A model generated the notes under the pieces. The model was given only the letters and a program-made list of their open reading frames with translations. It did no database searches and was not told the DNA's origin. Of a DNA stretch of 64,000 bases, positions 23,332 to 38,030 are shown in pieces. Each line of letters starts with the position of its first letter. Position 1 is the stretch's first letter. The stretch covers positions 2,046,001-2,110,000 of the forward strand of contig NC_037321.1 in NCBI RefSeq assembly GCF_000143535.2. The letters are read 5' to 3'. Position numbers and translations under genes: made by a program. The stretch is from Botrytis cinerea B05.10. Taxonomy: Eukaryota > Ascomycota > Leotiomycetes > Helotiales > Sclerotiniaceae.

Positions 23332-26300
23332 TTGATGAGTTAAGGTGATGTGTGAAATATGATTGTGATGGATAGATGGGTTTTTGGGTAGCTGGAGATT
23401 TGTATGGTGCTATGATAACATTTTGGGATGAATTGATGGGTAATTTGCCTGTCTGGCTGGTGCATAGACAGGATTTTATTACATGGTATTATGTGGCATC
23501 AAATGGAATGAGGCATCGCAGTCTGTTCGTTCCATGTTGAAGGGATGGGTGTGAGTTAATGATCTGCATCACGAAATCATGACTTGGATGATGATGAAAG
23601 GGAATTCTTGAGCTAAAAATAAAAGTAAATACTTCTGTTAGGTGGGCTGGGTACAAAAATATTATGATATGTTTGTTGTAGATGGACGGTTTGCTATATG
23701 TATGCATGGAATAGCTTAGGATATATTAGGAAGGTAGTAATGAATGCTTGACTTTAATGCTTTTTGTGGTCGTTTTGGCTTTATTCTTTTTGGGGGTTTG
23801 ATTGTTTGGTGTGTGTGTGTGTGCGTGTGTGTAGCTTGTAGAGGTAGAGGTTTGAGTGATTGGGAAATGTATGGTGATATCTATTGGGTCAATGGGGAGC
23901 TGGAAACATGTCTTCACACATAAAATAATGGATATACCCCTGGAAATGTGTATATATTCGGCTAGGTGAATCAAATCGATGGCATAGAGATTGATGAAAA
24001 AACCCGTGTTATATTAATACACTCATTTATGACTTATTATAGGCATCTGAAGTATTGCTTATTATTACTCATATATGGGAAACTAGATATATTATTACAA
24101 AGAGAGAAAGTTATCGGCTAGTCAATTGAATATGATAGATATTGTGAAGGGTAGAATATAGATATCAAATTTCGTATTCGTGAAAAGCTGGATGTGCAAT
24201 ATGAGAGACTGTTTGGTAAATTAAGCTAGATAGATAGATGTTTTCAGAGAGTTGTATTGCATTGTATTGTATTGTATGCTGGGAAAGCATGAAATGCTAT
24301 TCGCTATTCTTCCTCATCATAACGCGTAGCCTCCGAATAGTTTTGTTTTTGACAAATATTCAAGATGGGATGTGCAAAAAGAAAAGCATCATCGTGTAAT
24401 TTCTGTGATAATCGATTGGAAATATATACGCAGCGGGAAGTGATCGGGAAGTTATCATGCCAAATGTTCAACGAGAAACATGGAATAGGAATCTCTTTAA
24501 ATGTCTTTCTTGACACATGATTCAGAAGAGATATGCAACATGATATCCTTTTAACTTTCAGAACGTGCAAGAGGGTAGGTGAACATGGGATAAGATTGGA
24601 AATTGAAGACGGTGGATGATATTGTGATGGAGATTTCAATATGCTATGTTGTTTCATGATCTGCCCCCCCCCCCCCCTCCATCTCCATCTCCATCCCTAT
24701 ATCACACCACCACCACCTTCTGAATCGCGGCACACAGAGATATGCAACAAACCCACCTCTTCAGTCTATGGATCCAACCATCGACAAATACATCTAGACA
24801 AGCAGGACCAAGTTGGCCGTACACAGCAATCCATGTGTCAAACAAGTGAAAATGAAGTCATTCCATGAAGAGGAACAGGGCAGCATCCAGCTATAGAGCA
24901 GACGAAGGGAAAGAATCCCAAGTTTACTTTGCACCCTTGACATCGTCATCAAACCTTCCCTCCCATATCCAACTTTACTACCGGGCAGGCTCGATAACTA
25001 CGAGATGATGCATGTGCTCTAGGAGGAAAGCTATAGACACACTTCTATCTGAAGTTTCTTCAAGACATATAGATGGGAGAGCGACGATGACGCCTACATT
25101 CATTCTACTTGTAGATACAAGTCGCTCCGTCATGCATCAAACGACGAATGTTAGTATGCACCCATTTATTCCATTATAGTTTTGTCTCTTCGGAGGGCCC
25201 AAGAATAGAAAGTTTGGTATTTTTTCTAGTGTAGATGGCGCAATAGACACTCCTGAGTTTCCGGGCAGAGATGCACTTGTTGTAGACGTAGACGATGATG
25301 ATTGGATCGCAGCTGTTACTTTAAACTTTAACTTGACTATGTACCCATCGTCGCAACTACCGTGTGAAGTCTAAAATAAAAGCACATCAACATCATATCT
25401 CATCCCATCCCATCCCATCCCAATTCTAACTCTAATCATAACATAAAAGTATGTTTCTAAGTTTATGGAATACTCTTTAATCCATCGATCCAATACGCGA
25501 TACAACTTCCCCAGATGTACACCACATCATTACCTCATTAGTAAAGATCGAACGAACCAATCAATCTTGTGAAACCCCGATCGACTAGAGCCAGGTTAAC
25601 AAATGCAACTAGACTAGTCCAGACGTCAGATGTCATCGGAAATTTATTTGCTTATTAACTACGAGCAGGCTCTAAGAAAGCGATCTTTACTACAACTGTA
25701 CAAGTCACCTAACCCATCAATTCGGCCATTCAACTACAAGGTAATCAGAAAAATATTCAAAATCACAGGATGTTGAGTTATAAACCCCAGTCGTGAAGCT
25801 AAAATAGAGTCCAGGTCTAAGTAATCTACGAATTACCTAGTGGCTCAAAAAAAACCAGACCGATCAAGATACTATCGGGTTTCCCTAGTATACGGTATAC
25901 CGAGAAGACTCTGAGAACCACAAAGACCAAATCAATTCCAGCAATAATGCTAGAGAAGTTGCATGTAGATCCCCCGGATTCAGATAAGCTGTCAAGTTCC
26001 CGAAATAGCGGGAGAACGCTACTGACGTGTATCCCAAAGAAGAAACGTCATATTGACGTCAAGAGCAATATCAACATGCATGATTGAATCGACACCGTTT
26101 TAAGCCAAGTCAGTGCCAAGTATATCCACGAGCTTAATTCTCTGCATGATACAATAAAAATAGAAAAGATGAAATGGTACGTGGGAGGATCGACGTCAAG
26201 CGCAATTCGAAGGTGCGGGGTGAGTTTTGTACACAACATGAGTCCAAAGACATAGCTGAACATGAGTTGGCTTTGGCGATCTTGCAACCTGATGATACTG

Positions 26301-28270
26301 GTAGGAGGTTGAAAGTTCGCAAGTGTAGTATGTATTCCTCCCCCTTATCTAGTACACGATAATTCGGGCCAAAGGTATGGTATGTCTGTAGAGCTGAAAA
26401 TGACCGAATGCAAGTACACGTGGTGAGAGAAAATTGTTAGGTCGTAGTAGAGAAGGCATTTCGACTAGTATAGCGTATGTTCCTCTCCGTACATAGTATA
26501 CACCAACACACATGAACTTGTAGATCTCAGACGAAAGACCTCGTCGAGAGAAAACTTTGGGTAAAGGGAAAATGTTCTTGAAAGTGCAAAGTATGTTGCT
26601 CTCCGTACATACTACTTGACACCTAACAAGTTAGACCAACACTTAAAAAACACCAAGAACGAAGAAGTAGGTCAGGCTATCTTTAAAGAAACGGCACTTA
26701 TCAAAAAACTTAACATCATCGCACCAAAATTCTCTTCCTTTCATGCGATGTCCATTTCGAATCCAGCTGTCATCAACGACAAGAACCACAATGGTACAAA
26801 AATCGAACTTTAACCCGATTGTCAATTCCGTATACTCAGGCCAGCGCCTATGTTGTTATTGATGACACCTTCATTCTCCAATCCAGAGCTTGGCTTATTG
26901 CCTACTTGCAAAGTGGTCGGAGTAAAATCCTAGTCCCGGAACAGAGAATAAAGTTCGAATAACACTTGTATTGTCGGCACCATATGCCAATACCAGTTGA
27001 TGTGCCATCGCCAGCGGCAGCGAGAGTAGTCTATCGACAATTTCTAGCCTTGGGGCGAAAGAAGGAATTGATGCAAATGTCGCCGACGCAGCCTAACTTT
27101 TACATCATGAAGTTGGCTTGAACAGGATTTTTCCAGCCAAAGTCTCGCTACTCAGGAGACCTCAGTTGTGGATGTCACCAGAGATTATCGAACGCTCCTT
27201 CATTTAGCGGTAAAGGAGTTACTCGCAAGTGGAATTGCAATCGCCAGCGTCGACCAAGCAATTGTACGATGCAGAGTACCATCCGGCAGTTACTCACCCC
27301 TTCATTTCGCGATGATTTAGAGTGGTAGAAATCTAGACCATCTCTACTCAAGCCATTGCCAATTTGACAAACACACACATTCATCTATCCGTCTATCTAA
27401 ATCCAGCTCCGTACGTTCGTACCCACTGAGGTATATTTCCTACTGGTTCTGCCCAAAACCGGGCCTTCTATCAATATGACGGCAAAATAAATCCTTCAAT
27501 CCTGTCGCGTAACCCAACATGGAAAGCATTCTCTACCGACGCGTCTCACTTCCGTCTCACGAATCACAGCAGGAAATCGGAACAATCGGCTCCAAGCCCA
27601 CAAATGTAAATCTCGCTCTCCAAAAATTATATCCCAGTAAATCCCTCATTGAAAAAGATGTTCTCCCACGCGGTAAGAACGGCACCTACGATCGGTCAAT
27701 TCTTTGTGTTTCTCCGATGGAAAATATATGGAGTCTTTGAGGCATCTTCCGATAAATCAATACCGGCAACCCACACTAAACTGCCTGTAACGCTGTAACG
27801 CTGTAACGCTACGGTTGATATGACTGGGTAGCTTATAGCGATCCCCGGGTACGTATAAGCTATGTCCCTACATACATACAAAATTCTCCACCACAAACCA
27901 CAAACCGCGGAATTGAAATTAACTTTGAAGTTTGAGGCGAACGAACGACCCATCGTTCAAGATTCGCCACGTCGACTTGCGTATTTGGTTTCTCTAGACA
28001 TCTGAATTATATTAATTGACTCGTTTGGGTAATGCTCTAGAAGGATCTTGGAAGGCATGGAATCTTCTTAGTGTGGACAGGGCTGATTCGTGTGGTGTGA
28101 ATACCTTCCGAACTATCTCCATATTTTCCCTGTCATACGACATCATTTGCGTCGGTTTGATTTGTTCGAAAAGAGACATGAGTAGTGGTGATCTTTGCAG
28201 ATATGCATGTATCCTGAGGTAACTCGGTAGCGTACCATCCGTCAGTAGCCAGCCCAGCCCCAAGAAATCA
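23332..28270. other. Intergenic, about 4.9 kb without a supported gene
   Basis: The DNA is AT-rich, with a GT dinucleotide run (about 23812-23832), a run of 14 C (about 24664-24677), CATCC repeats (about 25397-25422), a triple CTGTAACG unit (about 27785-27812) and a duplicated GTATGTT-CTCTCCGTACATA motif (26475 and 26591). A TF-like open frame continues from 28271 down to 28012 in another frame but shows no family resemblance. Short frames elsewhere look random. Confidence 0.55.
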
Positions 28271-30078
28271 TCAAGCCCAATTCCCTTCCCCAAAACCGTA
28301 AGATTCTCGTCTCCACCGAGCAACATCATCCCAAAGTAGGAAGAGATCTCTCTTTCCAATAACTTGTCTCAACTCCAATAATCTCCACAATTGGAGTTCT
28401 CCTCCGTCTTCTAGCTTCTCTGCATGTAGCTCTGCATGTACTTGCCCGTCAACTAGTAAATCTTTCAAGCACTCCGTATGCAAACCCCCCGCCAACTTCT
28501 CCACAAACCAAGTTCGTGTGATATGATCCCGCTTTGAATGAACAGCGCCAATAGTAAATAACCAAATCAGCCATTGACATTTTTGTTCTGTGGTTGTCGC
28601 GGTATCAATTGTGGACAGAGATTCTTGTAATTGTTGTAAGAGGATAGAACAACCAGTAGCGGAATGCGGGTATTCTTCCAGTATCGACTTCATGAATAGT
28701 AGAGCTCCGATACGAGTCGCTTTGCCGATAATAGGCTCTTGGCCCCCTCCTAGGGACCGGGGAAAGGATAACAATTCATACTCAATCCAGTAAATGTCAT
28801 CAAGAAAATCTCCTGGGTCGAGAAGAGTTTTGGATGATGAGGCGAACTGTATGGACTGGTAGAAGATAGCTAGATATTGCATTATTCCTATGAGATTTGA
28901 CTGAATACCGCATTTAGCGAGTGAAGTTCCAATGTCAGTATTGATGGTGAGGATCCTGTGTGCAGGTAGAATTTTAGATATTGATATTTCCGAATGATTT
29001 CGTGGCTTGTAGTAAAGATATGGTTCAGCAGCGTAATCAATCGCACCAGTGATATCAGACCTTGAAGAAAATTAGGATAAAGTCTTTTCTACGTTATAGT
29101 AAAATCACCTACCGACGAAGTTTTGTCTGTATAATCATAGGAAGAGATGACATCGTGCCTCGTGTGTTTATCATTTGTTGTATGCCACGCATATGAATAT
29201 GCCATAAATCCGAATGGCCTGTATTTGCCTAAGGGGAAGTTTAGTAGACATCAAATGATCACGTAGCAAAACTTGATATCAAAATTTAAACATACTTCTC
29301 CCAAAGCTACACACGACAATGCAGCAATAGTGCTATCGTCTGCTGGTTTCCCATTCTGGAGTTTTTCCTTCACCTTTCCTAAGGTCTTGCTGAGGTGATA
29401 CACTGAATCTTCCGAGTCTTTCCCACCTTGAAGCAAGGAGAGATATATTGCGCCAGCATATAATATCGCATGAAACATCGTTGCATCGTTGATTGTAAAC
29501 CGAAACCATTCATCTGAACGTAGAGGGTTGTAGGAAAGATATTTGGACAATGGATACATTCTCGAACTAGCATGCGTAAAGTATCTGCCCAGCAAGAGGT
29601 GCGTTCTTGTTGTCATCTCAATGGGCCACGGAGACAAGCTGAGTGCAGTCGGAAGCCCGATGAGATTCTCAATAATAAGACCATCGTGTTGGGGATGATC
29701 AGTGATGACTGAGTTGGGCTCCACGAAAGATTTTATAGATCTTGAACGGACTTTAGGATCTCCTTTACTTTTCCGAGCCGTTTTGCTTAGGAAATCATTC
29801 CTCACATGCTTCCGTACGAACTTTCGTACATTAACATCTGTTTTTGTCCCAGAAGATGATGAATTGATAAACGCGAACTTTTGTTTTGGTCCTCCCTCAT
29901 TGCAGTTGATATTTGTGGCCGATGAAGGTTGAGATGAGGTTGAAGATTTGCTTTCCACCCGACTCTCTTTGAGAGAAAGTTTGGTGGCTTTCCACTGGAT
30001 TTTACGTGGGATATCCCAATTCTTATATACATTAACCTTGGAACCATCTGTTCCTACAGTTTGTGTGGTATTCATCAT
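28271..30078 (-). CDS. Fungal transcription factor-domain protein without zinc cluster
   Basis: Exons are 30078-29296, 29228-29113 and 29060-28271 (562 residues); introns are 67 and 52 nt. The N-terminus has FINSSSSGTKTDVNVRKFVRKHVRNDFLSK, the FVxxHV region of the family of fungal proteins that carry a Fungal_trans_2-like domain (PF11951) but no Zn2Cys6 motif. The helical part contains RYFTHASSRMYPL, then HAILYAGAIYLSLLQG, then DLWHIHMRGIQQMINTRGG-like repeats of the family and an end of the type LLELR...LWDDVARW. This group is probably regulatory, but DNA binding is unproven without the zinc cluster. Start is ATG at 30078 or 30075. Confidence 0.8.
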
Positions 30079-33000
30079 GGTGAGGAATACAAAACTTGAA
30101 TGGATTTGATGTCTCCGGGGCAAAAATGAGGGATTTTCAAGAGAGGGGTGAAAATCTTGCCCTTTTCTCGTCGCAAGAAAGAATACACGAAATACCACAA
30201 TCAAGATAAAGACATAGAAGGGATTGATTATTTCACAGGCAAGAAAGACAAATCGAAAGCATTCGATGCTTATCAAATCCTCCACGTCCATATCTGTAAG
30301 TTGAAATTTCCTCTTTGGGTAATTGCCATTCACATTTGAAGATGCGGGGCATTTCTGTGCAACAAAAACTCACGTAATCAATAATTTCTTTCAGACTGCG
30401 GTTCAACGACGATTCGTAAAGATATAAGGGTATCGACAATTAAGGTCAGAAGTGCACGCTGATAATTAATCTGATGTGCTGATATAGAAATTTCGATTCG
30501 TGATATGGTTCAGATATTGGTTATGAAAAGCAGTGGCATAAGTATCTCGAGTCTCTGTGGCAAGTTTTTGATATCAAAGCAAGAAGACAGTCTCAACTCA
30601 ATGAAAGCAGCAATTGTGATGTATTTTATTGACTCTCTAGATCCAGCACTCTCTTCTAATTACAAACAATCCCTATTCTCAACGACTTTGACATTAAAAC
30701 GACTGGTTATCTATCACCTACCATCAACCATTCAACTTTAGACCACACCCGTAGACCAAATCCTAATATCACATCCTCAATCTCAATCCTCAACCTCCCC
30801 ATTGGGGCCTCACCTATCAAACCCCAATAAAGCAACTCCCAAACCAAAGATTCTGGCTTCCAACGCCACCTCCAGCCCTAACACAATCGCCTCTTGCTTC
30901 TTCCACCCCAAGAAAACATGAAACACCCAGTCTCAGCCAGTACATTCTACTTTCGTCGATGAAAGAGGGCCGAGCTTGTAGCTCGGTCGCTAAATCCAAC
31001 TGACTCCTGAGATGATTTGCATACCACATTCAAATCTTCCCGTGCGCACACACAAGCCCACTCCATCTTAACCTCGACTGCGAAGGAAATGCCCTTCCGG
31101 ATATGAAAATGTTTGGAGAGTATGCTTGGTATGTCTGAGGATCGTTTAGATTTTCAAACCCGTGTAATAATAGGTATATATATTATTATCGTGCCCTACA
31201 GATTCCGACTCGAAATGCCAATGAAACGACAAACCTATTCATCCAACACACCATATCCTATTGAATTCCTTATTTCATCAAATTGCCCAGACAATTTTTT
31301 TTTCTTTCGTTTCAACATGTACGGGAATAATCAAGCCAAGCATACAGTCCCTTTTCTTGGAAGCTTCACAATGATGGGGTCAAAACTATATGGCGGGGTG
31401 AATTTCAGACGAAAGTCAAACCCCGCCCCTTGAGTTTTGTGTGTTTTGTTGAGAGTTTGATATTGATGTTATTTCTGACGATTTGGATATTTCCGAGTAT
31501 GTCTAAAACAGACATTGAACATTGATACCTTGCTCGATCTTTTTTTGTGAGTTATGAATCTTGCAATTTGGGATGTGATCGAGAGACACTTGTCGCAATG
31601 AGAGAGGAGAATTGATCTGCTCTTTAGGACGATATTTGCTCATTCTATGATGCCATTTGGTGTTTCCTTGGTATAAACTCATTCAATACTATCGCCTAGG
31701 ATTTCCTATGTGAATAGATGAATCCAAGATTTGGTATTGTTTGATCTTCATATTAAAAAATTCTCTTGAAACCAATCCCATAAAAGAAACCTGCGGGCAG
31801 AGTGGGAGCAACATGAGCCAAAAGCACCAAGAAAAAATTGACTTTGGTCCGAAGAAGGGACGAAAAGCGTGATGAGACGGCATTTGATTTGAATTGTTTG
31901 ACTTTTCATTACAGATGTGAATTGAAATGTAAATTAGAAACGATATACCCTTCAATTAGCTCCATCTGCAGCCCATCCCGCTGCCGACCTCGGGAATTTT
32001 AGATCAAAGCACGATTCAAAAGTTGTGTAAGGTCTTTCCTGGTAGTTTCGCGCCCTACCTTATTCAATGACTGACTCTGTTAGAGATCTCACACTCCAAA
32101 ATCTTCACCCGTCAAGACATTTACTGTGCAAACTAGATAATTCGAAAAACCACTATGTATGGACACGAATCATGCTGTTGTCGAAAATCAACCATTCTTT
32201 CGTGGGGGGGCTAAACAAGTCCATTGGCCTAATAATTTTCGTACCCTAAGGTCCGTGGAGGTGCAGATTGGCGTCGGAGGAAACTGGAAACATTAACCAA
32301 CGGCTCCAAGGATTTCCCCTTCATTGTCGCTTAATTTCGCACCTAGTTTTGGTAGTGGTTTGCATGCTCGTGCACCCATCAAATCAATCCTCCAAGTCGC
32401 AATAATACTGGGAAGCAGCCGAGAAACTAATCATCCTTTGCTCGATCGTCATTGGAAGAACGCAATGTCTGTAATCTGTCAAGACTTTCTTCCATGCAGT
32501 AGTGAGATAAAATTTTGTTCTTCGTTTCCTCGATTGTCCTGTCGGATTGACCGGCGATCGCGTAGGCTACGTATAGCCTAGATAGCACTCGACTTTCTCA
32601 CTTTTAGGTCATGGCTGCTTGGCCTGATGGGCTTGAACGCCTAGAAGACGCCTAGAATAAGATGTGTCGAGGTCGTACTACACATCTAGACAGTGCTTGC
32701 GAAAAATCGAAATGTGGAATGTCGTTGTCAGAATATTGCGTCTTCGTCTCATCTCACCTCATCGGGGAGAGCGATCAAACCAGTATTTGCAGGCAGATCG
32801 AGACAGCTGAGCTTGGAAAACGAAAGGTGGCGGCGGCAAACTCGTAAACTTCCAATGGTTCACACTGACTTACATACAGATTCTTACATCGATTGATTGA
32901 TTAAATCAAGGCAATTTTTTTCTTGCTCGTGTGCCTGTTGCATTCAAACCTCTCGCACCCTTGCGAATGAGGGATATAAAATATTTCCGGTTTACCCCCC

Positions 33001-36000
33001 CTCCAAGACCAGGGCCCCAGTTCCCGATCAGATTCTGACGTATTTGTCTCTCTCACTGTACCTACCTGCCTTGTGCAATCACCCCAAAAGAAATTATATG
33101 CGCTGTTCATAGAATCCGACTTCACGTGATCAAAATAGATTTCCTTTCCCTCCTCCGTAAATTGTCCATGGAGTAAGTAAAGAGTTACATTGCATTTGCA
33201 GCATCTAAAATTCTGCAGGGTTCAAATTTGACCGATGGGATGAGGCGAAACCAAATCAAACGGCTGAGAATGAGGATCAAGCTGCAAGAAGAAAACTCTA
33301 CTGCTTCATGGCAAATACTACTTACTAGGATTTTTACGGTATGCGAGCAGCCTTACTAAGGATGTAGGAAGGAAAGTCTCAGGAAGAGCGCTGTTGGCGA
33401 GCAGAATCCAAGACTTGGAGTATCTGCGACCATCCATGGGGTAGTTTGATACCCCAAGGGAAAATACGGAGTACCCCAAAAAATAAGGCCCTTTTTCAGA
33501 AACAGAACTGAATCCCTGAATGTCAGTTATTTGTCCGAAGTTTATCAAGGTGGGTGAAGGGCTATTCTGGGCAGATTTGATATGGATGAGAATAGTTGAC
33601 ACAGCATTAATTAGCTACGCCATGCTAACACAGCCTTTGTGACGTTGATAGAGTTTCTTGGTGTGGGATGCGCAAATCTCAACGTAAGGAGAGCGATTCG
33701 TTTCGTAATAATATGATATTAGCATTGGGAGACTCCTGGATACTACGACGTCAACAGCATCACTGTTCTCACCGTGTGATATGTCAATCCTCCTAAGATT
33801 GCCTATCTAATTCCTAAAGATGCAACAGCTCAGATTGCATGAATAAATTAGGATGAAACTTAAGTTTCCTACCAAGCAAATGCCACGCCAGCGATAAGCA
33901 TGCCCAGGACTGATTGTATTGCAACCAGCCATTTTGTATTCAGATGCAGATGAAGAATGGATGATGTTATCGCAGGCTTTCGGGGCCAGCGCAACGCAGA
34001 TAGATAGCCTGAGGTATTTTTAGTTCTACGCGCTCGAAAGGAACTGGCGGTATTAATTCCGAGGCTATTGCGATGGGATGAAAGGGATGTAACGGTATCA
34101 CTGCATTGGGAGCCTCGGATCGGATATATTGGATAATTGCGTCGTTACCTAGAGCCGACCAAACGACTATTATAATTGCGATGGGGAATTTGAGGGAATT
34201 GAACGGTTATTACGGTATCGTTTCGGTATTTCCAATACCAGTATTCCTCACACCGGTCAAAAGTGGAGGTCGATGTGTGAGCGCTTACTGGACATTGGTT
34301 AAGCTGACCTAATTTTCAAAGACATTTCGAGCGATTAAAGGTTTGGATAGTGGAAGGATGAATGCTTCCTTCATCCACCTATCGTATTGCCAAAGAGAGA
34401 TGCATGAGGCTACCGATGTGCAGTTAGTTGTTAGGTTCCGTCGCGTCTTTTCCATATGCGTTCGTACGTATGTTTTGACCGCGTTCTGTGTTCTTATTTT
34501 CTCCAGTATTACTTAGGGGAAGAAAGGCCGAGTGCCGGTGAGAGGAGGAAGAAGCTCTTCTACCCTGCCCCGTACTCAGACTCGCTCATCTTGATGATAA
34601 CTTAATATTACTCAAATCAATTGCAATATCTATGAGTTCATGTCCAGGTTGTTCAGATAACCATCTACAGTGTTGCATTGTAAGTTTAGTCCAAGTAAAT
34701 AAACCATTTCAATTGCTCCACCTCAAAAATGTCAATTTCGCAATCAAGCTTTCCCTAAACCATTAGTCTCCATCTTCACCCAGGTTCCCCTTGTCATTGA
34801 CATGAGAATGGATGCAAGATCTGATGATCCTAGTATATACCTCCGTATTGTCTCAATTGCATCCCGCCGAATAACTGCACGGTTCTGGAGAGATAACCAG
34901 CGATTGCAAGAGTGACAGTGTAAACAACAAGCCTTGGTAAACGTCATATTTAGCGTATGGTAATCGTGCCGCAATGCCGGGGGAGATGAGAGTGATTGAG
35001 TGGAGTGAAGATATTGCAATACGGCGGTACGGTGAGGGGAGAGGGGAGAGGGGGGAGAGGGGGAGAGGGGAGAGGTGAAAGGGGGAAATCTATGTGGGAT
35101 GGGGATGGAAATATTGCAAGCGAGAAATGAAGGGGAAAAATGAAATTCTAGAAGTGTATCGCTGGCGAAAAGAAACCAGCAGTATAGCGTCGGTTTCGGC
35201 GTGGGCGTGTGAGATATAATTTGTGGCGTCCATGGCCCGTATCTGTGTGTGGGATTGGATGTGGCATTGATTGTTTCCAGTTTGTGCTCCCTCTTGAAGA
35301 ACCTTCCTCGAGCCCAGACAGCGGCGCGGCTCCTCGTACTTGCTGAAGTCAAAGTTTCAAAAAAATCATTTCGATAGTTTTTACGTTTCCGAAAGAATGG
35401 CTTGGACGAAGATCTCCGGTGATGTTGGGTGAGGACAAGACGACTTGATGCTTGGCCAATACAATAGGTGCACCGTGGTGCAAAGGAATATCACCTTGGC
35501 AGCAGTCAATACCGAGTAATATTCAATGCCGATGAGATGAGAGTAAGAACCTGAGTAGAATTTCAATGTCTTGGGTCATTTAAACGATTCAGATACTTTT
35601 GAAATCAATTTCCAATTGAGATATTTTGAAACAAGGTCTCTCCCATATTGATGTTGTGCCGCCCGTCATCAATCCCACGTTGTTTTGTTTACGGTTTGAG
35701 TTCATGAAGGAATTGTAGCTTGCAGGGAGCGACTGGGTAAAAACCTCCAAGTCTTCGAATTGTTTGACAGCAATGCGGAAACGGTCAACCCTGGAGAAAA
35801 CAACAGCAAAGCAGAATGTAATCAAAGCAGGACACTCACCTTGTATGCAGGTATCGTAAACTGTGGTTAATTGCGAGGGCCAAAGAACTTCAAGGCTCAA
35901 ACTCCCCGTTTCCAATTTTGCACGTTGCCATCCATCTGCTATCGATGGTATCTTCCCCCCGGACCCTGCTGCTGCTGTTGTTCGTCGTGCTTACGGTCAC

Positions 36001-38030
36001 CCCGTCCAGACCCAGGTCCCAGCAGCCATTTTCATCCCGCAACAGCCATTACCTACCGTATTTTGCCCCATACCACTACTGCTCGTAAAATGAAGTAAAC
36101 AAGCTGACTGATCCGCCCACCAACGGCAAACCACCATTGGAGCGTTTGGGATGGGATAGCGAAGTGTGGGTGAAGATAAGTTGCAAATTACTATTTGCAA
36201 TATTGGAATCTGGTGGACTCTTGTCCAATGAGATAAGCTCGACGGTATAAAATTATGATCTGGGAAATTATGAAGATCGTGAGATGGAGCTCTCATCTTA
36301 ATTTTTCTCGTAGGGAGATGTGAGTTGTCAATTGAGAGATGAGATATTGGACAACAACGCGTTGTGGTCAAATCACACCTGGGACGATCGAAGGGCAATG
36401 TATGCTCAGCAAAGCACTCTCCGAAGGCATACCGAGATTTCCCAATCTCCCCGATCGTTGAAGAGGAATAAGCAAAAGTGTGAAATCCATTATACGTTTT
36501 GCTCCTTGTTAGATTCGAAACGCTGCGTAGACGCGGCAATTGCAGGAGGAGGTTGGGAAAGGAGTGAGTTTCGCAGGCAGGCAGCTTTCAAGCCTGGACA
36601 TTGCACAGTCAACAACAGTGCGCCATCAGCTCTGGAGGTAGTCATGTTATAGTAGTAGGTCTTTACGATACTCTGATACTCTGATACTCTGATACTCTGA
36701 TACTCTGATACTCTGATACTTTGATACTTTGATGCATGCAGCGAGTGATTCTCATGGCGCATCTAGCTAGGTCTATCTTGTAGTAGTAATCGGGAGTACA
36801 TGAACATGAGCCACAAGCCAACGAGTAAGTATCTTTCGCACATCGTACATTGCACATCGTACATCGCACATCTTCACGCACCGAAAATCCTCATAGTATC
36901 TGCCGAGCGTTTACCCCTTCATCGCCCTCGCCACGACACTCACACGTACAGAGGACGTCTCAATCGCAGCGCATCTATCTGTACACCACCATGCGATGTG
37001 CCATCGTCCAACTGATTCATGATTGCTCCCATTCTCTTGTCATACCTGTCCCGCAGCGGGCGTGCTGATTGGCCAATTGATCCCTTCCTATCTGATAATG
37101 GAGAGTCGTCATTCGCTGAGCCGACCAAGCTTCCGACTCACCGATACATTACGCGGGACCTGAACTTGACTTTAGCAGTGACTTTAGCAGCGCCTGGATA
37201 GATCTAAACTCAATATAATCCAAGAAACACGGGCAATTACTCCAAGAGGACACATCGGGAGCTGCTGGCTGGAGCAAAGGAGGATATTGCTACCCAGTCA
37301 GGACTAGCCGCTCCGTCCTCCAATCGCCCGCGCTGGATAACTCGGCTTTCTGCGCCCAGGGAGACAAGTATCGAGGGCAGCGCAGAAAGTTGATCTGTCA
37401 AGGATATTGATCGCATGTTGGAGCACGCCTTGCCTAATCGGGGGCTACCGTCGAGCGCTAGGCCCGGTCGAGCTACGAGGTAAGGTTTTCAATGGGGCAT
37501 TTAGGAAATCATTGGAAAATCCCTCACCAAAAATCAAAACAATCCGCCAGAAACTACCATGAGCTACCATGCCGCTAAAAGTAATATCATCCACTTTCTC
37601 GCCTTTCGCTGCCATTACGGTGACCTTTTTAAACTTCAAGCGAGAGAAAACTTTCCTAAGCTCCATCGCTGCTTTCTGCCCCAGACCCTCGCACGCCTCG
37701 CCAGATACACCACACTTTCACTCAAGCTTACCCATGGATCTAGTTCAAGGCCCCCCAGTAGCTTCTCTTCCAATTCACAAGTCATGCCGCCAAAATTGTC
37801 TGTGACCACCGTCCGAGGATGACGCCGAAGGGTGAAGAAGAAAAATCAAAATCCGACCTTACCCAATCTTGCTTGGGACTAGGATAGTTGATCACACTTG
37901 GTCTCGCAGATATATAATCTGCTTTCGTCCCCCAAATCCAATTCCTCTTTCTTTCCAGTCTACTCAGTTTGCCTTTGTCACGGTGGGAGTTAATAATAAT
38001 CTTTCCTTCATCCTACCACAGTAAAGCGCA
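30079..38030. other. Intergenic, about 8 kb without a supported gene
   Basis: I find no protein family in any frame. Notable: an inverted repeat TAGGCTA-CGTA-TAGCCTA (about 32563-32580), GAGAGGGG repeats (about 35035-35080), the GATACTCT minisatellite (listed) and CACATCGTACATTG-like short repeats (about 36835-36875). The last 100 bases before PMA1 are pyrimidine-rich leader. The largest frame (minus, 34744-35352) is Pro/Ser-rich owing to the G-rich repeat and is not convincing. Confidence 0.5.
36667..36733. repeat. GATACTCT minisatellite, 8 units
   Basis: Six copies of GATACTCT are followed by two of GATACTTT. Confidence 0.95.

Noticed and set aside
26475..26614. Two copies of a GTATGTT-CTCTCCGTACATA motif 116 bp apart, as possible transposon ends.
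   Set aside because: Copies are short, in direct orientation, and no element-like coding sequence or target duplication lies between them.
28012..28359. A 115-codon frame overlapping the 3' end of the transcription factor gene, as a possible further exon.
   Set aside because: The main frame already ends with the family-like LLELR...LWDDVARW tail, and no splice site is needed.
34744..35352. A 202-codon frame on the minus strand.
   Set aside because: The centre is Pro/Ser-rich because of a G-rich microsatellite; no domain, no convincing context.
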